Of a stretch of DNA of 45,601 nt, positions 8,015 through 16,297 are shown one piece after another. Numbering within the stretch: the first letter of the stretch is position 1; each line of letters opens with the position of its first letter. The position numbers and the translations under genes were made by a program. A model generated the notes under the pieces. It was not told the origin of the DNA. It searched no databases and worked only from the letters and a program-made list of their open reading frames with translations. The stretch is from assembly GCA_019119775.1 (NCBI GenBank), contig DWWL01000054.1, forward strand, positions 1-45,601. The letters run 5' to 3'. The DNA comes from Candidatus Lachnoclostridium pullistercoris (GTDB lineage Bacteria > Bacillota > Clostridia > Lachnospirales > Lachnospiraceae).

Positions 8015-8060
8015 GCCGCTGCCCGCAGATGAGAGATGATCTGCGGACAGCGGCTTTTTT
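8015..8060 (+). terminator. Terminator of infC-rpmI-rplT
   Basis: GCCGCTG (8015-8021) and CCGCAGAT (8023-8030) pair with ATCTGCGG (8039-8046) and CAGCGGC (8048-8054), one internal mismatch, then TTTTTT. Confidence 0.95.
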
Positions 8061-8103
8061 GCGTCCCGGGGTCTGTTTGCCGGAGGAGCGATTTCCAAAG
8101 GCT

Positions 8104-8132
8104 TTGACCGAAGGAAAAAAGCCGGGTATAAT
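8104..8132 (+). promoter_or_regulatory. Promoter of the secreted-protein gene
   Basis: TTGACC (8104-8109), 17-bp spacer, TATAAT (8127-8132). Confidence 0.82.
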
Positions 8133-8164
8133 GAGGGCAGAAAAAGAGGGACGGAGGAAGAACT

Positions 8165-8950
8165 ATGAGCGGTCAGAGAAGAAAAGGCTGCCGATTTTTC
8201 AGGGCGGCAGCAGCAGTGACGGCGGTGCTTTTATGCTGGCCGGGAACGGCGGCAGCGGCAAAGACCGGCGGCCCGGGAGCGGCGCTGGAAGAGGAGAACC
8301 GGTTTGACATTGCCGGGATGGCCCTGTGGGAGGAAGCGCAGGAGAGGCAGAGAAATCTTCCGAATGTGAAGGCAGAGATCCAGGGGACCTGGTCTTTGGA
8401 GTACGGCGGCCTGAAGGTGAACCGGCCCTTTTCAGGCGAGGCAGACCTGGACGGTCTGGGGACGGAGCAGCTGTCCGGTCAGATTTCTTTTCTTTCTGCC
8501 GGGGAGGAGACGGTGTATTCCTTCGGCGGCGGAAGGGTCACAAAAAAGACGGGCGGGGCGGAGAAAGTCCTGGTGTCAGATCCGGCTGCCTGGCGGGAGC
8601 TGTCCGAAAATTTCATGGACCGGACCACCTATGACTTAAGCTGCGTGAAATGGCTCCGTGTCAGCGGACACGAGGAGGAGCGGGCGGACGGAAGCACAGT
8701 CCTTTCCTATGAGCTGGACGGCGAAAAAGCGGCGGAGCAGGTGGAGCCGGCGGTGAAAGGCTGGCTGGAGGGGATGGGACTTTCCCTCTCCGGAAATGAA
8801 GACTGGTTCCGCCTGGACCGGGCGGAGGGAGAGCTGACAGTCAGCAGCTCCGGATATATGGCAGTGGACCGGATCCAGGCGGAGGCGGAGATCTTTCTGG
8901 GGCAGCGGACGGTGAAGGGAACTTTTGAGATCTGCATTGTTTACGGTTAA
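8165..8950 (+). CDS. Secreted protein of unknown function
   Basis: A 261-residue protein with an N-terminal signal peptide (basic residues 5-13, hydrophobic core about 16-34 ending AAAA). No lipobox Cys is at the expected place, so it is probably released or wall-associated. The mature part is soluble, rich in Gly, Glu and beta-prone segments, with two lone Cys (near residues 161 and 257). Its pattern of repeated strands recalls LolA/LppX-like or DUF6612-like exported proteins, but I cannot assign a family. CGGAGGAAG precedes the ATG. It has its own promoter and terminator. Confidence 0.8.
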   Translation: MSGQRRKGCRFFRAAAAVTAVLLCWPGTAAAAKTGGPGAALEEENRFDIAGMALWEEAQERQRNLPNVKAEIQGTWSLEYGGLKVNRPFSGEADLDGLGTEQLSGQISFLSAGEETVYSFGGGRVTKKTGGAEKVLVSDPAAWRELSENFMDRTTYDLSCVKWLRVSGHEEERADGSTVLSYELDGEKAAEQVEPAVKGWLEGMGLSLSGNEDWFRLDRAEGELTVSSSGYMAVDRIQAEAEIFLGQRTVKGTFEICIVYG

Positions 8951-9017
8951 GAAAAATTGAAGATTTGGCGGCCTGCGGGGGAAGAAAACTGGAGCTTCCG
9001 CGGCCTGCCGCATGGGG

Positions 9018-9046
9018 AGAATCCTGCAGAGCAGGATTCTTTTTTT
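9018..9046 (+). terminator. Terminator after the secreted-protein gene
   Basis: A perfect 10-bp stem AGAATCCTGC (9018-9027) / GCAGGATTCT (9031-9040) with an AGA triloop, then TTTTTT. It ends exactly where the first direct repeat before the XRE gene begins. Confidence 0.93.
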
Positions 9047-9113
9047 GCATAGCATACTTGACATTTTTTGCAAAGCATACTATACTAAAAATGCAAAGCA
9101 AACTATACTAAAA
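9046..9113 (+). repeat. Three 23-bp-spaced direct repeats over the XRE promoter (putative operator)
   Basis: TGCATAGCATACT (9046), TGCAAAGCATACTATACT (9069) and TGCAAAGCAAACTATACT (9092) begin exactly 23 bp apart; copies 2 and 3 share 21 of 22 bases. Copy 1 ends in the -35 box, copy 2 contains the -10 box, and copy 3 covers the start of transcription. This is what a cooperative autorepressor operator would look like. Confidence 0.75.
9058..9086 (+). promoter_or_regulatory. Promoter of the XRE regulator
   Basis: TTGACA (9058-9063), 17-bp spacer, TATACT (9081-9086), embedded in the direct repeats. Confidence 0.85.
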
Positions 9114-9126
9114 CGGAGGAAGAGCA

Positions 9127-9327
9127 GTGAAAACAAGGATCCAGGAACTGCGGAAACAGCGGAAAATGTCCCAGGAAGAGCTGGCGGAGGCGGTGGGAGT
9201 GACGCGCCAGACCATCACCTCTCTGGAAGGCGGAAAGTATGTGGCTTCACTGCCCCTGGCCCACAAGATCGCCAGATTTTTCGGGATGAGCATCGAGGAA
9301 GTTTTTTTGTTCGAGGAGGAAGAATAA
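9127..9327 (+). CDS. XRE-family (HTH) transcriptional regulator
   Basis: A 66-residue, single-domain Cro/CI-type DNA-binding protein. The helix-turn-helix reads MSQEELAEAVGVTRQTITSLE (about residues 14-34), and the C-terminus IARFFGMSIEEVFLFEEE is typical of the small YgzD/SinR-like group. Start is GTG with GGAGG 6 nt upstream. Its stop overlaps the start of the next gene (TAATG), so regulator and membrane protein are made together. The direct repeats over its promoter are the likely operator. Such pairs often regulate a transporter or membrane stress function; the signal is unknown. Confidence 0.93.
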   Translation: MKTRIQELRKQRKMSQEELAEAVGVTRQTITSLEGGKYVASLPLAHKIARFFGMSIEEVFLFEEEE

Positions 9328-9791
9328 TGAGAGAATGGCTGAAAGCGATGAACGGGGAAGATTATGATTATCGGAAAATGGTGAAAAGCCGCGTGGCCCT
9401 GGGGAAGGCGTACATGGTCCTGGGCGTTCTGGAGATCCTGGTCATGTGCCTGGTATTTCAGGGACCGGGAGAGTATGCCGGCAATTTTTACCTCTTCAGC
9501 GGCCTGGCGGTTGCGGTCTGCGGCGGCTTAATTATCAGAAAAAACAGAAAGTTATTGTCAGCTGATCAGAAAATGGCTAGAATGGAAGTATGGGAAAAGG
9601 ACGAGAGGCTCCGCAGCATCGGGACCAGAGCCTGGGCGATGGCCGGATATGCGATGATGCTTTTGATGTATCTGGCCGTTCTGGTGTTTATGGCAGTTGA
9701 TCAGCAGGTGGCCCGCGTGCTGGTGCTCGTGATGCTGGCGTTCTGGCTTCTGGTCCTGGGATTCCAGATCTATTTCCGAAAAATTATGTGA
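9327..9791 (+). CDS. Four-helix membrane protein paired with the XRE regulator
   Basis: A 154-residue integral membrane protein of unknown function. Hydrophobic segments at about residues 22-41, 47-67, 92-113 and 121-147; a charged stretch (about 70-90) lies between the second and third. I start it at ATG 9327, which overlaps the XRE stop by one base; GGAGGAAG at 9316-9323 is its SD. A longer frame upstream would run through the promoter and the XRE gene and is not believable. Its function probably depends on the regulator it is coupled to. Confidence 0.82.
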   Translation: MREWLKAMNGEDYDYRKMVKSRVALGKAYMVLGVLEILVMCLVFQGPGEYAGNFYLFSGLAVAVCGGLIIRKNRKLLSADQKMARMEVWEKDERLRSIGTRAWAMAGYAMMLLMYLAVLVFMAVDQQVARVLVLVMLAFWLLVLGFQIYFRKIM

Positions 9792-9806
9792 GCGGGAGGT
9801 GATCAG

Positions 9807-10292
9807 TTGGAGGCGGAAGGAATCGGAGCGGTCCTGGAGCGGTGGAGAAGCGGCGGAGAGCCTCTTCCCCAGGAAGAGCTGGTGGCCATGCTCAGGGAGA
9901 TCCAGGAGGTCCTGGGATGTATTCCTGAGGGCGTGCGTGAGGCGGCGGCCCAGGCGGCCGGAGTCAAGAAGACGACGGTGGACGCGGTTGTCAAGCTCTA
10001 TCCCAGCCTGAAGGCGGCTCCCTACCGGCACTGCATTACGGTCTGCAGGGGCGGACGGTGCGGCCCCAAAGGATCCGGGGAAGTGCTGGAGGAGTTTAAG
10101 CGTCTGCTTTCTGTTGGAAAGGACGGGATCTCTCAGGACGGACAGTTCCTGGTGCGCACGGCAGACTGCATGAAGCGGTGCGGGACTGCTCCCAATGTGG
10201 AGATTGACGGCGTGAACTATCCGGCGGTCCGGCCGGAAGACGCGGAACGGATCATCCGGAATCTGAGAGACAAGGAGGAAAACGGAAAATGA
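9807..10292 (+). CDS. NuoE-like [2Fe-2S] thioredoxin-fold protein
   Basis: A 161-residue protein resembling the 24-kDa subunit (NuoE/HoxE) of NADH dehydrogenases and NAD-linked hydrogenases. A helical N-terminal domain (about 20-65, LREIQEVLGCIPEGV) is followed by a thioredoxin-like domain with Cys80-x4-Cys85 and Cys121-x3-Cys125, the usual four ligands of a [2Fe-2S] cluster. Start is TTG at 9807, six nt after GGGAGGT. Unusually, there is no NuoF-like partner beside it; instead the last 4 nt overlap a secreted nucleotidase gene. The electron partner is unknown. Confidence 0.85.
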   Translation: MEAEGIGAVLERWRSGGEPLPQEELVAMLREIQEVLGCIPEGVREAAAQAAGVKKTTVDAVVKLYPSLKAAPYRHCITVCRGGRCGPKGSGEVLEEFKRLLSVGKDGISQDGQFLVRTADCMKRCGTAPNVEIDGVNYPAVRPEDAERIIRNLRDKEENGK

Positions 10293-12121
10293 GAGAAATG
10301 TGGAAAAAGCGGTTCCTGCCGCTGATTTTGGCTCTGTCCATGATCTTTGCGGCGGCGCCGGGATTCAGCGCCCAGGCGGCGGAAAATCCGGACCAGGAGA
10401 TCGTGATTCTCTACACCAACGATGTGCACTGCGGAGTGGATGACAATATCGGCTATGCCGGTCTGGCCCTCTACAAAAAGCAGATGAAGGAGGAGACTCC
10501 CTATGTGGCTCTGGTGGACGCCGGGGATGCCATTCAGGGCGCGCCCATCGGCACCCTCTCAGAGGGCGGAGATATTATCTCCATCATGAATCAGGTGGGA
10601 TATGACTTTGCTATCCCCGGAAACCATGAATTTGACTACGGCATGGACCGGTTTCTGGAGCTGGCAGGACAGCTGAACTGCGGATATTATTCCTGCAATC
10701 TGACAGACCTGCGCACGGGGACAACGGTGTTTGAACCCTATAAGATCATGGATTTTGGAGACACGCAGGTGGCGTTTGTGGGCGTTTCCACGCCGGAGAG
10801 CTTTACCAAATCCACACCGAAATATTTCCAGGACGCATCGGGGGCCTACATTTACAGTTTCTGTGAGGATGAGACGGGACAGGGCCTTTACAGCCGCGTC
10901 CAGGAGAGCGTGGACAGCGCCAGGGCGGCAGGGGCGGATTATGTGATCCTGGTTTCCCATCTGGGAAATGAGGGCGTGACGCCCAGGTGGAGCTCCAGCG
11001 CAGTGGTGGCGGCCACCAACGGCATTGACGCCGTCATCGACGGTCACTCCCACGAGACGGTGCCGGCGGCTGTTCTGACCAACATGGACGGGAAGGCGGT
11101 TCCCATGAGTCAGACGGGAACGAAGCTGGCTGACATCGGAAAGATGACGATCGGCACGGACGGCTCCATCACCACGGAGCTGATCGATCATGTGAGCGGG
11201 GAGGGAATGAATGCCTCCTATACCGTTCAGAGCGGCGACAGTCTCTCCAGGATTGCCAAGAGAGAGTTAGGCTCCTATCAGCTGTGGAATGTGATCTACG
11301 AGGCCAACCGGGATCAGATCCGTGATCCCAATGTGATCCGGCCGGGCCAGGTGCTCGTGATCCCGGGCAGCCAGACAGGTGAGGGAGAGAAGGCGGAAGA
11401 TCCGGAGACAGCCCGGTTTATTGATCAGATCATGGCCCAGTTTAATGAAACTCTGAGTACGCCTCTGGCAACCACCTCTGTGGAGCTGACGGTCAATGAC
11501 GCGGAGACAGGGGAGCGCCGGGTGAGACGGGGAGAGACAAACCTGGGCGATCTGACAGCGGATGCCTACCGCTATGTTCTGGGAGCGGAGATCGGTTTCA
11601 GCAACGGAGGCGGAATCCGGGACAACATTGCCGCGGGAACGATCACGTACAACGACACCCTTCGGGTATTCCCCTTCGGCAATATGGGCTGCGTGGCGGA
11701 AGTGACTGGACAGCAGATCAAAGATGCCCTGGAGATGGGGGCGAGAAATTATCCGGAAGAGAGCGGAGCTTTCCAGCAGGTTTCCGGTCTGACCTACACG
11801 ATCGACAGTTCCGTTCCCAGCAGTGTCCAGGTGGACAGCAAGGGCAATTTCACAGGCGTGGCCGGTCCTTACCGGGTGACGGACATCATGGTAAACGGCG
11901 AGCCGCTGGATCTGAACCGGACATACACTCTGGCATCCCACAACTATCTGCTGAAAGACGGCGGAGATGGAATGACCATGTTTGCCGGCTGCCAGATCGT
12001 GAAGGATGAGGTGATGGCGGATGTGGATCTGCTCTCTGCCTACATAAGGGACAATCTGGGCGGAACCGTAGGCGCAGAGTACGAAAATCCCGCCGGACAG
12101 GGCAGGATCACCATCCGGTGA
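10289..12121 (+). CDS. Secreted 5'-nucleotidase/UshA-family phosphoesterase with central LysM domain
   Basis: A 610-residue exported enzyme that likely removes phosphate from nucleotides outside the cell. Signal peptide about 1-30. The metallophosphoesterase domain (about 37-300) has YTNDVH, DAGDAIQG and GNHEFDYG metal motifs and DGHSHE. A LysM peptidoglycan-binding domain (about 310-358, YTVQSGDSLSRIA to VIRPGQVLVIPG) sits between it and the C-terminal nucleotidase substrate domain (about 370-610, with SNGGGIRDNI). LysM usually lies at a terminus, so the central place is notable; it would fix the enzyme to the wall. Translation is coupled by ATGA overlap to the NuoE-like gene. Confidence 0.94.
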   Translation: MREMWKKRFLPLILALSMIFAAAPGFSAQAAENPDQEIVILYTNDVHCGVDDNIGYAGLALYKKQMKEETPYVALVDAGDAIQGAPIGTLSEGGDIISIMNQVGYDFAIPGNHEFDYGMDRFLELAGQLNCGYYSCNLTDLRTGTTVFEPYKIMDFGDTQVAFVGVSTPESFTKSTPKYFQDASGAYIYSFCEDETGQGLYSRVQESVDSARAAGADYVILVSHLGNEGVTPRWSSSAVVAATNGIDAVIDGHSHETVPAAVLTNMDGKAVPMSQTGTKLADIGKMTIGTDGSITTELIDHVSGEGMNASYTVQSGDSLSRIAKRELGSYQLWNVIYEANRDQIRDPNVIRPGQVLVIPGSQTGEGEKAEDPETARFIDQIMAQFNETLSTPLATTSVELTVNDAETGERRVRRGETNLGDLTADAYRYVLGAEIGFSNGGGIRDNIAAGTITYNDTLRVFPFGNMGCVAEVTGQQIKDALEMGARNYPEESGAFQQVSGLTYTIDSSVPSSVQVDSKGNFTGVAGPYRVTDIMVNGEPLDLNRTYTLASHNYLLKDGGDGMTMFAGCQIVKDEVMADVDLLSAYIRDNLGGTVGAEYENPAGQGRITIR

Positions 12122-12247
12122 CGCAGAAGCGGGGAGAAGAAGCCCTGCGGCGGAAAATCGGGGAATAGGCCCGAGCGCGGAGAAACGGAGATAATGGGCT
12201 CGAGCGCGGAGAAAACAGAAAAATAAAATACTGAGAACTGAGAACGG

Positions 12248-12295
12248 AAAGTGCTGTTCTGTCATTTGGAAAGATGGCGGGGCAGCGCTTTTTTT
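12248..12295 (+). terminator. Terminator after the nucleotidase
   Basis: A long stem with several G-T wobbles: 12249-12265 pairs with 12274-12290 across a short loop, followed by a T7 run. Confidence 0.85.
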
Positions 12296-12492
12296 GTTTA
12301 ACGGGACTTTTTTTCTGCATATTTCTGCCATAACTTCAGGTTATGGAGACAAGGTATTTCCAGTTTTACATTTATATCATGCAAAATGTATAATGAATTT
12401 ACAAATAAAAAAAGTGATTTGGAAGTTTTGCACAGCACATGCCGGCTCACTGGGGCAGAACAGACAAATCTGAGTGAAGAGGGGATATAAAA
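12296..12492. other. AT-rich intergenic region before the dehydratase
   Basis: Contains the promoter at 12365-12394 and its leader. Apart from that I see no gene or RNA. Composition is clearly more AT-rich than the flanks. Confidence 0.5.
12365..12394 (+). promoter_or_regulatory. Promoter of the dehydratase cluster
   Basis: TTTACA (12365-12370), 18-bp spacer, TATAAT (12389-12394). The AT-rich surroundings contrast with the GC-rich flanks and could bind the LysR regulator encoded downstream. Confidence 0.7.
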
Positions 12493-13629
12493 ATGAAGAT
12501 AAAAAGTATAGAACCGATCCTGGCTGGAGAGAGATATCTTTTTGTGAAAGTCCATACAGATGAAGGGCTGACCGGACTGGGAGAATGCGGAGCATGGGGC
12601 TACCAGGAGGCAACTGCGGCAGTGTTAAAGCAGATGGAAAAGCTGATTGCAGGCCAGGATCCCATGAGAACGGAATTTATCTGGAATGCGCTGACGAGAA
12701 ACCTTCATTTCAGAGGTTCTATCACGCAGGCAGCCATTTCAGGAATTGACATTGCACTTTGGGATCTGAAAGCAAAGTTTTTTGGCGTTCCCTGCTATGA
12801 ACTTTTGGGAGGAAAGACAAGGGAAAAGATCAGGATTTATGTGAATGTCAGAGCAAAAGATGCGGCAGGATTTGCAGAAAATGCGAAAAAGCTGAAGGAA
12901 CAGGGATTTCAGGCGATTCGTTTTTCCATCGGACATCCCCAGGGAGAAGACGGCAGATGCGGAGAAAACTTTTCAGCTCTGGTCGCGCGGGTTGAGGGAA
13001 TTATGAAAGCGATCCGGGAAGCGGTCGGATGGGATATGGACGTAGCGATCGAGTGCCACCGGGGACTGCGGCCTGCGGAGGCGATTGAACTGGGAAGGGC
13101 GTTAAAACCATACCGCCCGTACTTTTACGAAGATCCGATCCCGGACAATCTGGAGGCGATGAGAGGAGTGATCCGGCAGTGCGAGATACCGGTTGCCACC
13201 GGCGAGCGGTTTATCAACGGGATGGAATTTGATTCCCTGATGACGACCACAGACGTGCGGTATATACGGCCGGATATGTGCGTGGCAGGAGGACTTACCG
13301 CAGGAAGAAAGATCGCGGCGGAGGCAGAGGCGAGAGGGGTTTATGTGATCCCCCACAATCCTTTAGGACCGGTGTCCACGGCAGCCTGCCTTCAGCTCGA
13401 CGCAGTGATTCCTAATTTTGAGATTCAGGAATACCCGATGTCCAACGGCGTATGCCGTCTGGATAAAGAGATGAAGGAGACGTTCCGGGTTGAAAACGGA
13501 TATATCATACTTCCTGACAAACCGGGACTCGGAATAGAACTGATCGACGATATTGACCAGGTTTTCCCCTTTAAGGGAGCTTACGGAGGGATCCATCTCC
13601 ATGAAGACGGTTCCATTGTGGACCGCTAG
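12493..13629 (+). CDS. Mandelate racemase/muconate lactonizing-family sugar acid dehydratase
   Basis: A 378-residue enolase-superfamily enzyme, most like D-galactonate/D-mannonate (RspA-type) dehydratases. The N-terminal capping domain is followed by a TIM barrel with the metal ligands in VAIECHRG, FYEDPIP and ATGERF, and the catalytic His in IPHNPLGP. Such enzymes dehydrate sugar acids to 2-keto-3-deoxy acids. AGAGGGG precedes the ATG. The following permease gene and LysR regulator suggest a catabolic cluster for an imported acid sugar. Exact substrate is not readable from the sequence. Confidence 0.9.
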   Translation: MKIKSIEPILAGERYLFVKVHTDEGLTGLGECGAWGYQEATAAVLKQMEKLIAGQDPMRTEFIWNALTRNLHFRGSITQAAISGIDIALWDLKAKFFGVPCYELLGGKTREKIRIYVNVRAKDAAGFAENAKKLKEQGFQAIRFSIGHPQGEDGRCGENFSALVARVEGIMKAIREAVGWDMDVAIECHRGLRPAEAIELGRALKPYRPYFYEDPIPDNLEAMRGVIRQCEIPVATGERFINGMEFDSLMTTTDVRYIRPDMCVAGGLTAGRKIAAEAEARGVYVIPHNPLGPVSTAACLQLDAVIPNFEIQEYPMSNGVCRLDKEMKETFRVENGYIILPDKPGLGIELIDDIDQVFPFKGAYGGIHLHEDGSIVDR

Positions 13630-13690
13630 AAAATGAGGATGGACAGCGGCAGATGTTTGAAAGTATCATTCAATGAAGGGAGACGAAACG

Positions 13691-14995
13691 ATGACTACAC
13701 AGATCGCGATTGTTCTGGCAATCTTTTTGCTGTTTGTAATTTTAATTCTTTCTGGAAAAGTAAAAATACATGTAGCGGCAATGATGATTCCCATTGCTCT
13801 GGAAATTACGGGAGTCCTGGAATTTAAGGATGCCTGGGGCGGCATGCTGAATAACTCTGTAGTGATGATGGCATCCATGTTTGTGGTTGGAGCAGCTATA
13901 GGCAAGACCAACATCATCAACAATCTGAGCAAGGCACTGATCAAACCGGGAGCTTCCGATTTTAAGATCATGTGCGGAATTGCTGTTCCGATGCTGTTTC
14001 TCGGCTGCTTTATCAACGCGACGGCAACCATGACGATCATGATTCCGATGATCACTGCAATCTGTGCGGAGCAGAAACGGCCTCTGAGCAAGTTTATGTA
14101 TCCGGCTGCTGCCTTTGCACAGATCTGGGCAGGATTTCTGCCCACAGGAGGAAATGCCGGAGGCTACCTGGCCAACAATACGATCGTGGAAAACCTCGGC
14201 GGAGTTGGCACCTGGAACTATTTTACCATCATGATCTCCAAGATCCCGGCGGTGGTTATCCTTCTTCCGCTGGTGGTCTGGCTGTCAGTAAAGATTGCTC
14301 CCGACAATGGCAATATTCCCACGCTGGCAGACAGCCAGCAGGCTGCGGCAAACGCAAGTGCAAAGAGTAAAAAACGGGGAGGGACTCTCGGCCCGAAACA
14401 GGAAAAATTTGTGATATTTGTCTTCAGCGCCTGTGTCATCGGCATTGTGGTCTGCGCTCTGACCGGGATCAACACCTGGTATCCTTCTGTGATCGCAGCT
14501 CTCGTACTGGTATTTTCAGGTGTGCTTACAGACCGTGAAGCCATCAGCGCAATGGGCAGTCCGGTTATCTTCATTACCATCGGCACACTTCCGCTTGCAA
14601 CTGCGCTCAGCTCCACTGGGGCGGACGTGCTTTTGGCAGATGTCTTTAATAAACTGACAGGCGGCTTGAGTCCGGTTATGACCATGGTACTTATGTATCT
14701 TGTATGCTGTGTACTTACTCAGTTTATCACCAACAGTGCAGTCAACAACGCGTTTAAAATGCTGGCCGCTCTGATCTGCGTGCAGAACGGATATGACGCT
14801 CGTGCGCTGATGCTTTCCACCAACGAGGGATCAGCGAACTGCTATCTGTTCCCGGCAGCCGCACCGGCCATGACCATGGGCTTTGAGGCGGGAGGATATA
14901 CGCTGAAGCAGCATTTTAAACAGGGAATGTACCTCACGCTGCTGCGATTCCTGTGCTTCGTGATCTATGTGCCGATGATATTCCCGCTTGTATAA
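13691..14995 (+). CDS. SLC13/DASS-family carboxylate permease
   Basis: A 434-residue integral membrane protein with about 11-12 hydrophobic segments, in the ion transporter superfamily (SLC13/CitT/ArsB-like). Family signatures include the reentrant-loop patterns INATATMTIMIPM (about residue 110) and ITNSAVNNAF (about 350), placed symmetrically. It probably imports a di- or monocarboxylate or sugar acid for the dehydratase encoded 61 nt upstream. GGGAG at 13679-13683 fixes the start at ATG 13691; ATG 13673 has no SD. Confidence 0.88.
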   Translation: MTTQIAIVLAIFLLFVILILSGKVKIHVAAMMIPIALEITGVLEFKDAWGGMLNNSVVMMASMFVVGAAIGKTNIINNLSKALIKPGASDFKIMCGIAVPMLFLGCFINATATMTIMIPMITAICAEQKRPLSKFMYPAAAFAQIWAGFLPTGGNAGGYLANNTIVENLGGVGTWNYFTIMISKIPAVVILLPLVVWLSVKIAPDNGNIPTLADSQQAAANASAKSKKRGGTLGPKQEKFVIFVFSACVIGIVVCALTGINTWYPSVIAALVLVFSGVLTDREAISAMGSPVIFITIGTLPLATALSSTGADVLLADVFNKLTGGLSPVMTMVLMYLVCCVLTQFITNSAVNNAFKMLAALICVQNGYDARALMLSTNEGSANCYLFPAAAPAMTMGFEAGGYTLKQHFKQGMYLTLLRFLCFVIYVPMIFPLV

Positions 14996-15060
14996 AGATG
15001 AGAAAATAAATCTGGCTGGAAAATAAATATAGGGCAGCTCTGCCTTCTGCTTCTGTGTGA

Positions 15061-15093
15061 GACGGATATGCAGCGGGCAGACTGCCGTTTTTT
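15061..15093 (+). terminator. Probable terminator after the permease
   Basis: ACGG...CCGT with inner GCAG/CTGC, followed by TTTTTT. The stem is short, so strength is uncertain. Confidence 0.5.
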
Positions 15094-15157
15094 GATTAAA
15101 AGCAGTGGAGCAAAGAGGCAGATCCTGATAAAATGAAGGGGGAAAGGAGGATCACCG

Positions 15158-16060
15158 ATGACGATTATTCAGATTCAATACTTTTTAACAGTCTGCAAGT
15201 ATGAAAACTTTACGAGGGCAGCAGAGGAATTCCACATCTCACAGCCGGCGATGTCCGGGGCAATCAAGGAGATCGAGAAGGAATGCGGATGTACGCTGTT
15301 TAAACGGGATAAGAATTCTCTCAAAATAACTGAGGAGGGGAAAGTGCTCCGTGATGAGGCGGCTCTTGTCCTGAACCAGTTTGAAAAAATGGAAAATGTG
15401 GTGACAAAGCTGTCTCTGCGGCGCAAATACATTAAAATCAGCTTCTCCACATTCAGCGGAAATCAGATCTATCCGGATCTTCTGGGGGAATTTGCCAGAA
15501 GATGTCCGGATATTGAAATCTTTTCCGTGGAAGATTCGACGGACCGGCAGTTTGAGCTTCTGGACCGGCATCTGACGGATCTGGCCATCACGGTGAGATT
15601 TTTTAACGATCCTGCGGAGCGGGCACGGTTTGACGAGATTTATGCCCACTATCCCCTGAAGAGATCCCGTCAGTGTTTCTGTGTCCATGCGGGCCACCCG
15701 CTGGCCAAAGAGAAGTTCGTGACGATGGAGCAGATCGCGGGAGAAAAGCTGGTCATGCTCAAGGACGGCTTTAACCAGACGGCGGGGCTCAAAAACCGGT
15801 TTAAAAAGCTGAATCTGGACGTTAAAGTGATTCACTACACAAGTCAGATGTACACCGTTGAGAGATTCATCGAAAAAAATGCGGCGGCAGGTTTCCTGCC
15901 GGAGGAGGTGGCTGAACGGAATCCGGCGATCGTTCCGATTCCATATGAAGGGTCAGAGATGAGGGCAGTGGAGATATTCTGGAGAAAAGACCATTACCTT
16001 TACAAAGCAGTCAGAGATTTTATCAGCCTGGCAAAAGAGATGTATCCGGCAGAGCGGTGA
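15158..16060 (+). CDS. LysR-family transcriptional regulator
   Basis: A 300-residue LysR-type regulator. The N-terminal winged helix-turn-helix (about 1-65) reads IQIQYFLTVCKYENFTRAAEEFHISQPAMS, and the C-terminal part (about 90-295) is a periplasmic-binding-protein-like inducer domain. AAAGGAGG precedes the ATG. It lies downstream of the dehydratase and permease on the same strand rather than divergent from them, which is less common for this family. It is the likely activator of the 12365 promoter with a carboxylate inducer; that is inference. Confidence 0.93.
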   Translation: MTIIQIQYFLTVCKYENFTRAAEEFHISQPAMSGAIKEIEKECGCTLFKRDKNSLKITEEGKVLRDEAALVLNQFEKMENVVTKLSLRRKYIKISFSTFSGNQIYPDLLGEFARRCPDIEIFSVEDSTDRQFELLDRHLTDLAITVRFFNDPAERARFDEIYAHYPLKRSRQCFCVHAGHPLAKEKFVTMEQIAGEKLVMLKDGFNQTAGLKNRFKKLNLDVKVIHYTSQMYTVERFIEKNAAAGFLPEEVAERNPAIVPIPYEGSEMRAVEIFWRKDHYLYKAVRDFISLAKEMYPAER

Positions 16061-16162
16061 TAAATCATTCTGCCGGACTGCCGGATCAGAGGTTCCTGCG
16101 GGCCGGAGGAACTGCCGGACAGGGCCGGCTGAAAAAGGTGCGGCTAACTGCGAATGGATCCC

Positions 16163-16190
16163 TTGACTTTTGGGGAGAGCGTGCTATACT
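16163..16190 (+). promoter_or_regulatory. Promoter of the PNPOx-like gene
   Basis: TTGACT (16163-16168), 16-bp spacer, TATACT (16185-16190). Confidence 0.75.
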
Positions 16191-16196
16191 GTAAAC

Positions 16197-16266
16197 GAAA
16201 CCGCCGGGTTATGCCTTTTCTTCATTCCGTAGGCCAAAGAAGGGATGAAGGACAAGGCGTTTTTTT
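16197..16266 (+). promoter_or_regulatory. Terminator-bearing leader before the PNPOx-like gene
   Basis: The transcript begins near 16197 and soon meets a strong hairpin: GCCTT (16213-16217) and CTTCATTCC (16220-16228) pair with GGGATGAAG (16242-16250) and AAGGC (16254-16258), then seven T (16260-16266). The SD of the gene starts 5 nt later. This is an attenuator layout; no known riboswitch class was recognised. Confidence 0.65.
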
Positions 16267-16297
16267 GTTTAGGAGGTGTTGTATTATATTTCGAGAG

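Noticed and set aside
12172-12212. CGAGCGCGGAGAAA repeated twice after the nucleotidase gene
   Set aside because: Only two short copies in untranslated sequence; no structure or function visible.
16061-16153. CTGCCGGA repeats as an insertion or attachment site
   Set aside because: Three short copies in GC-rich spacer; no matching partner, integrase or target duplication.
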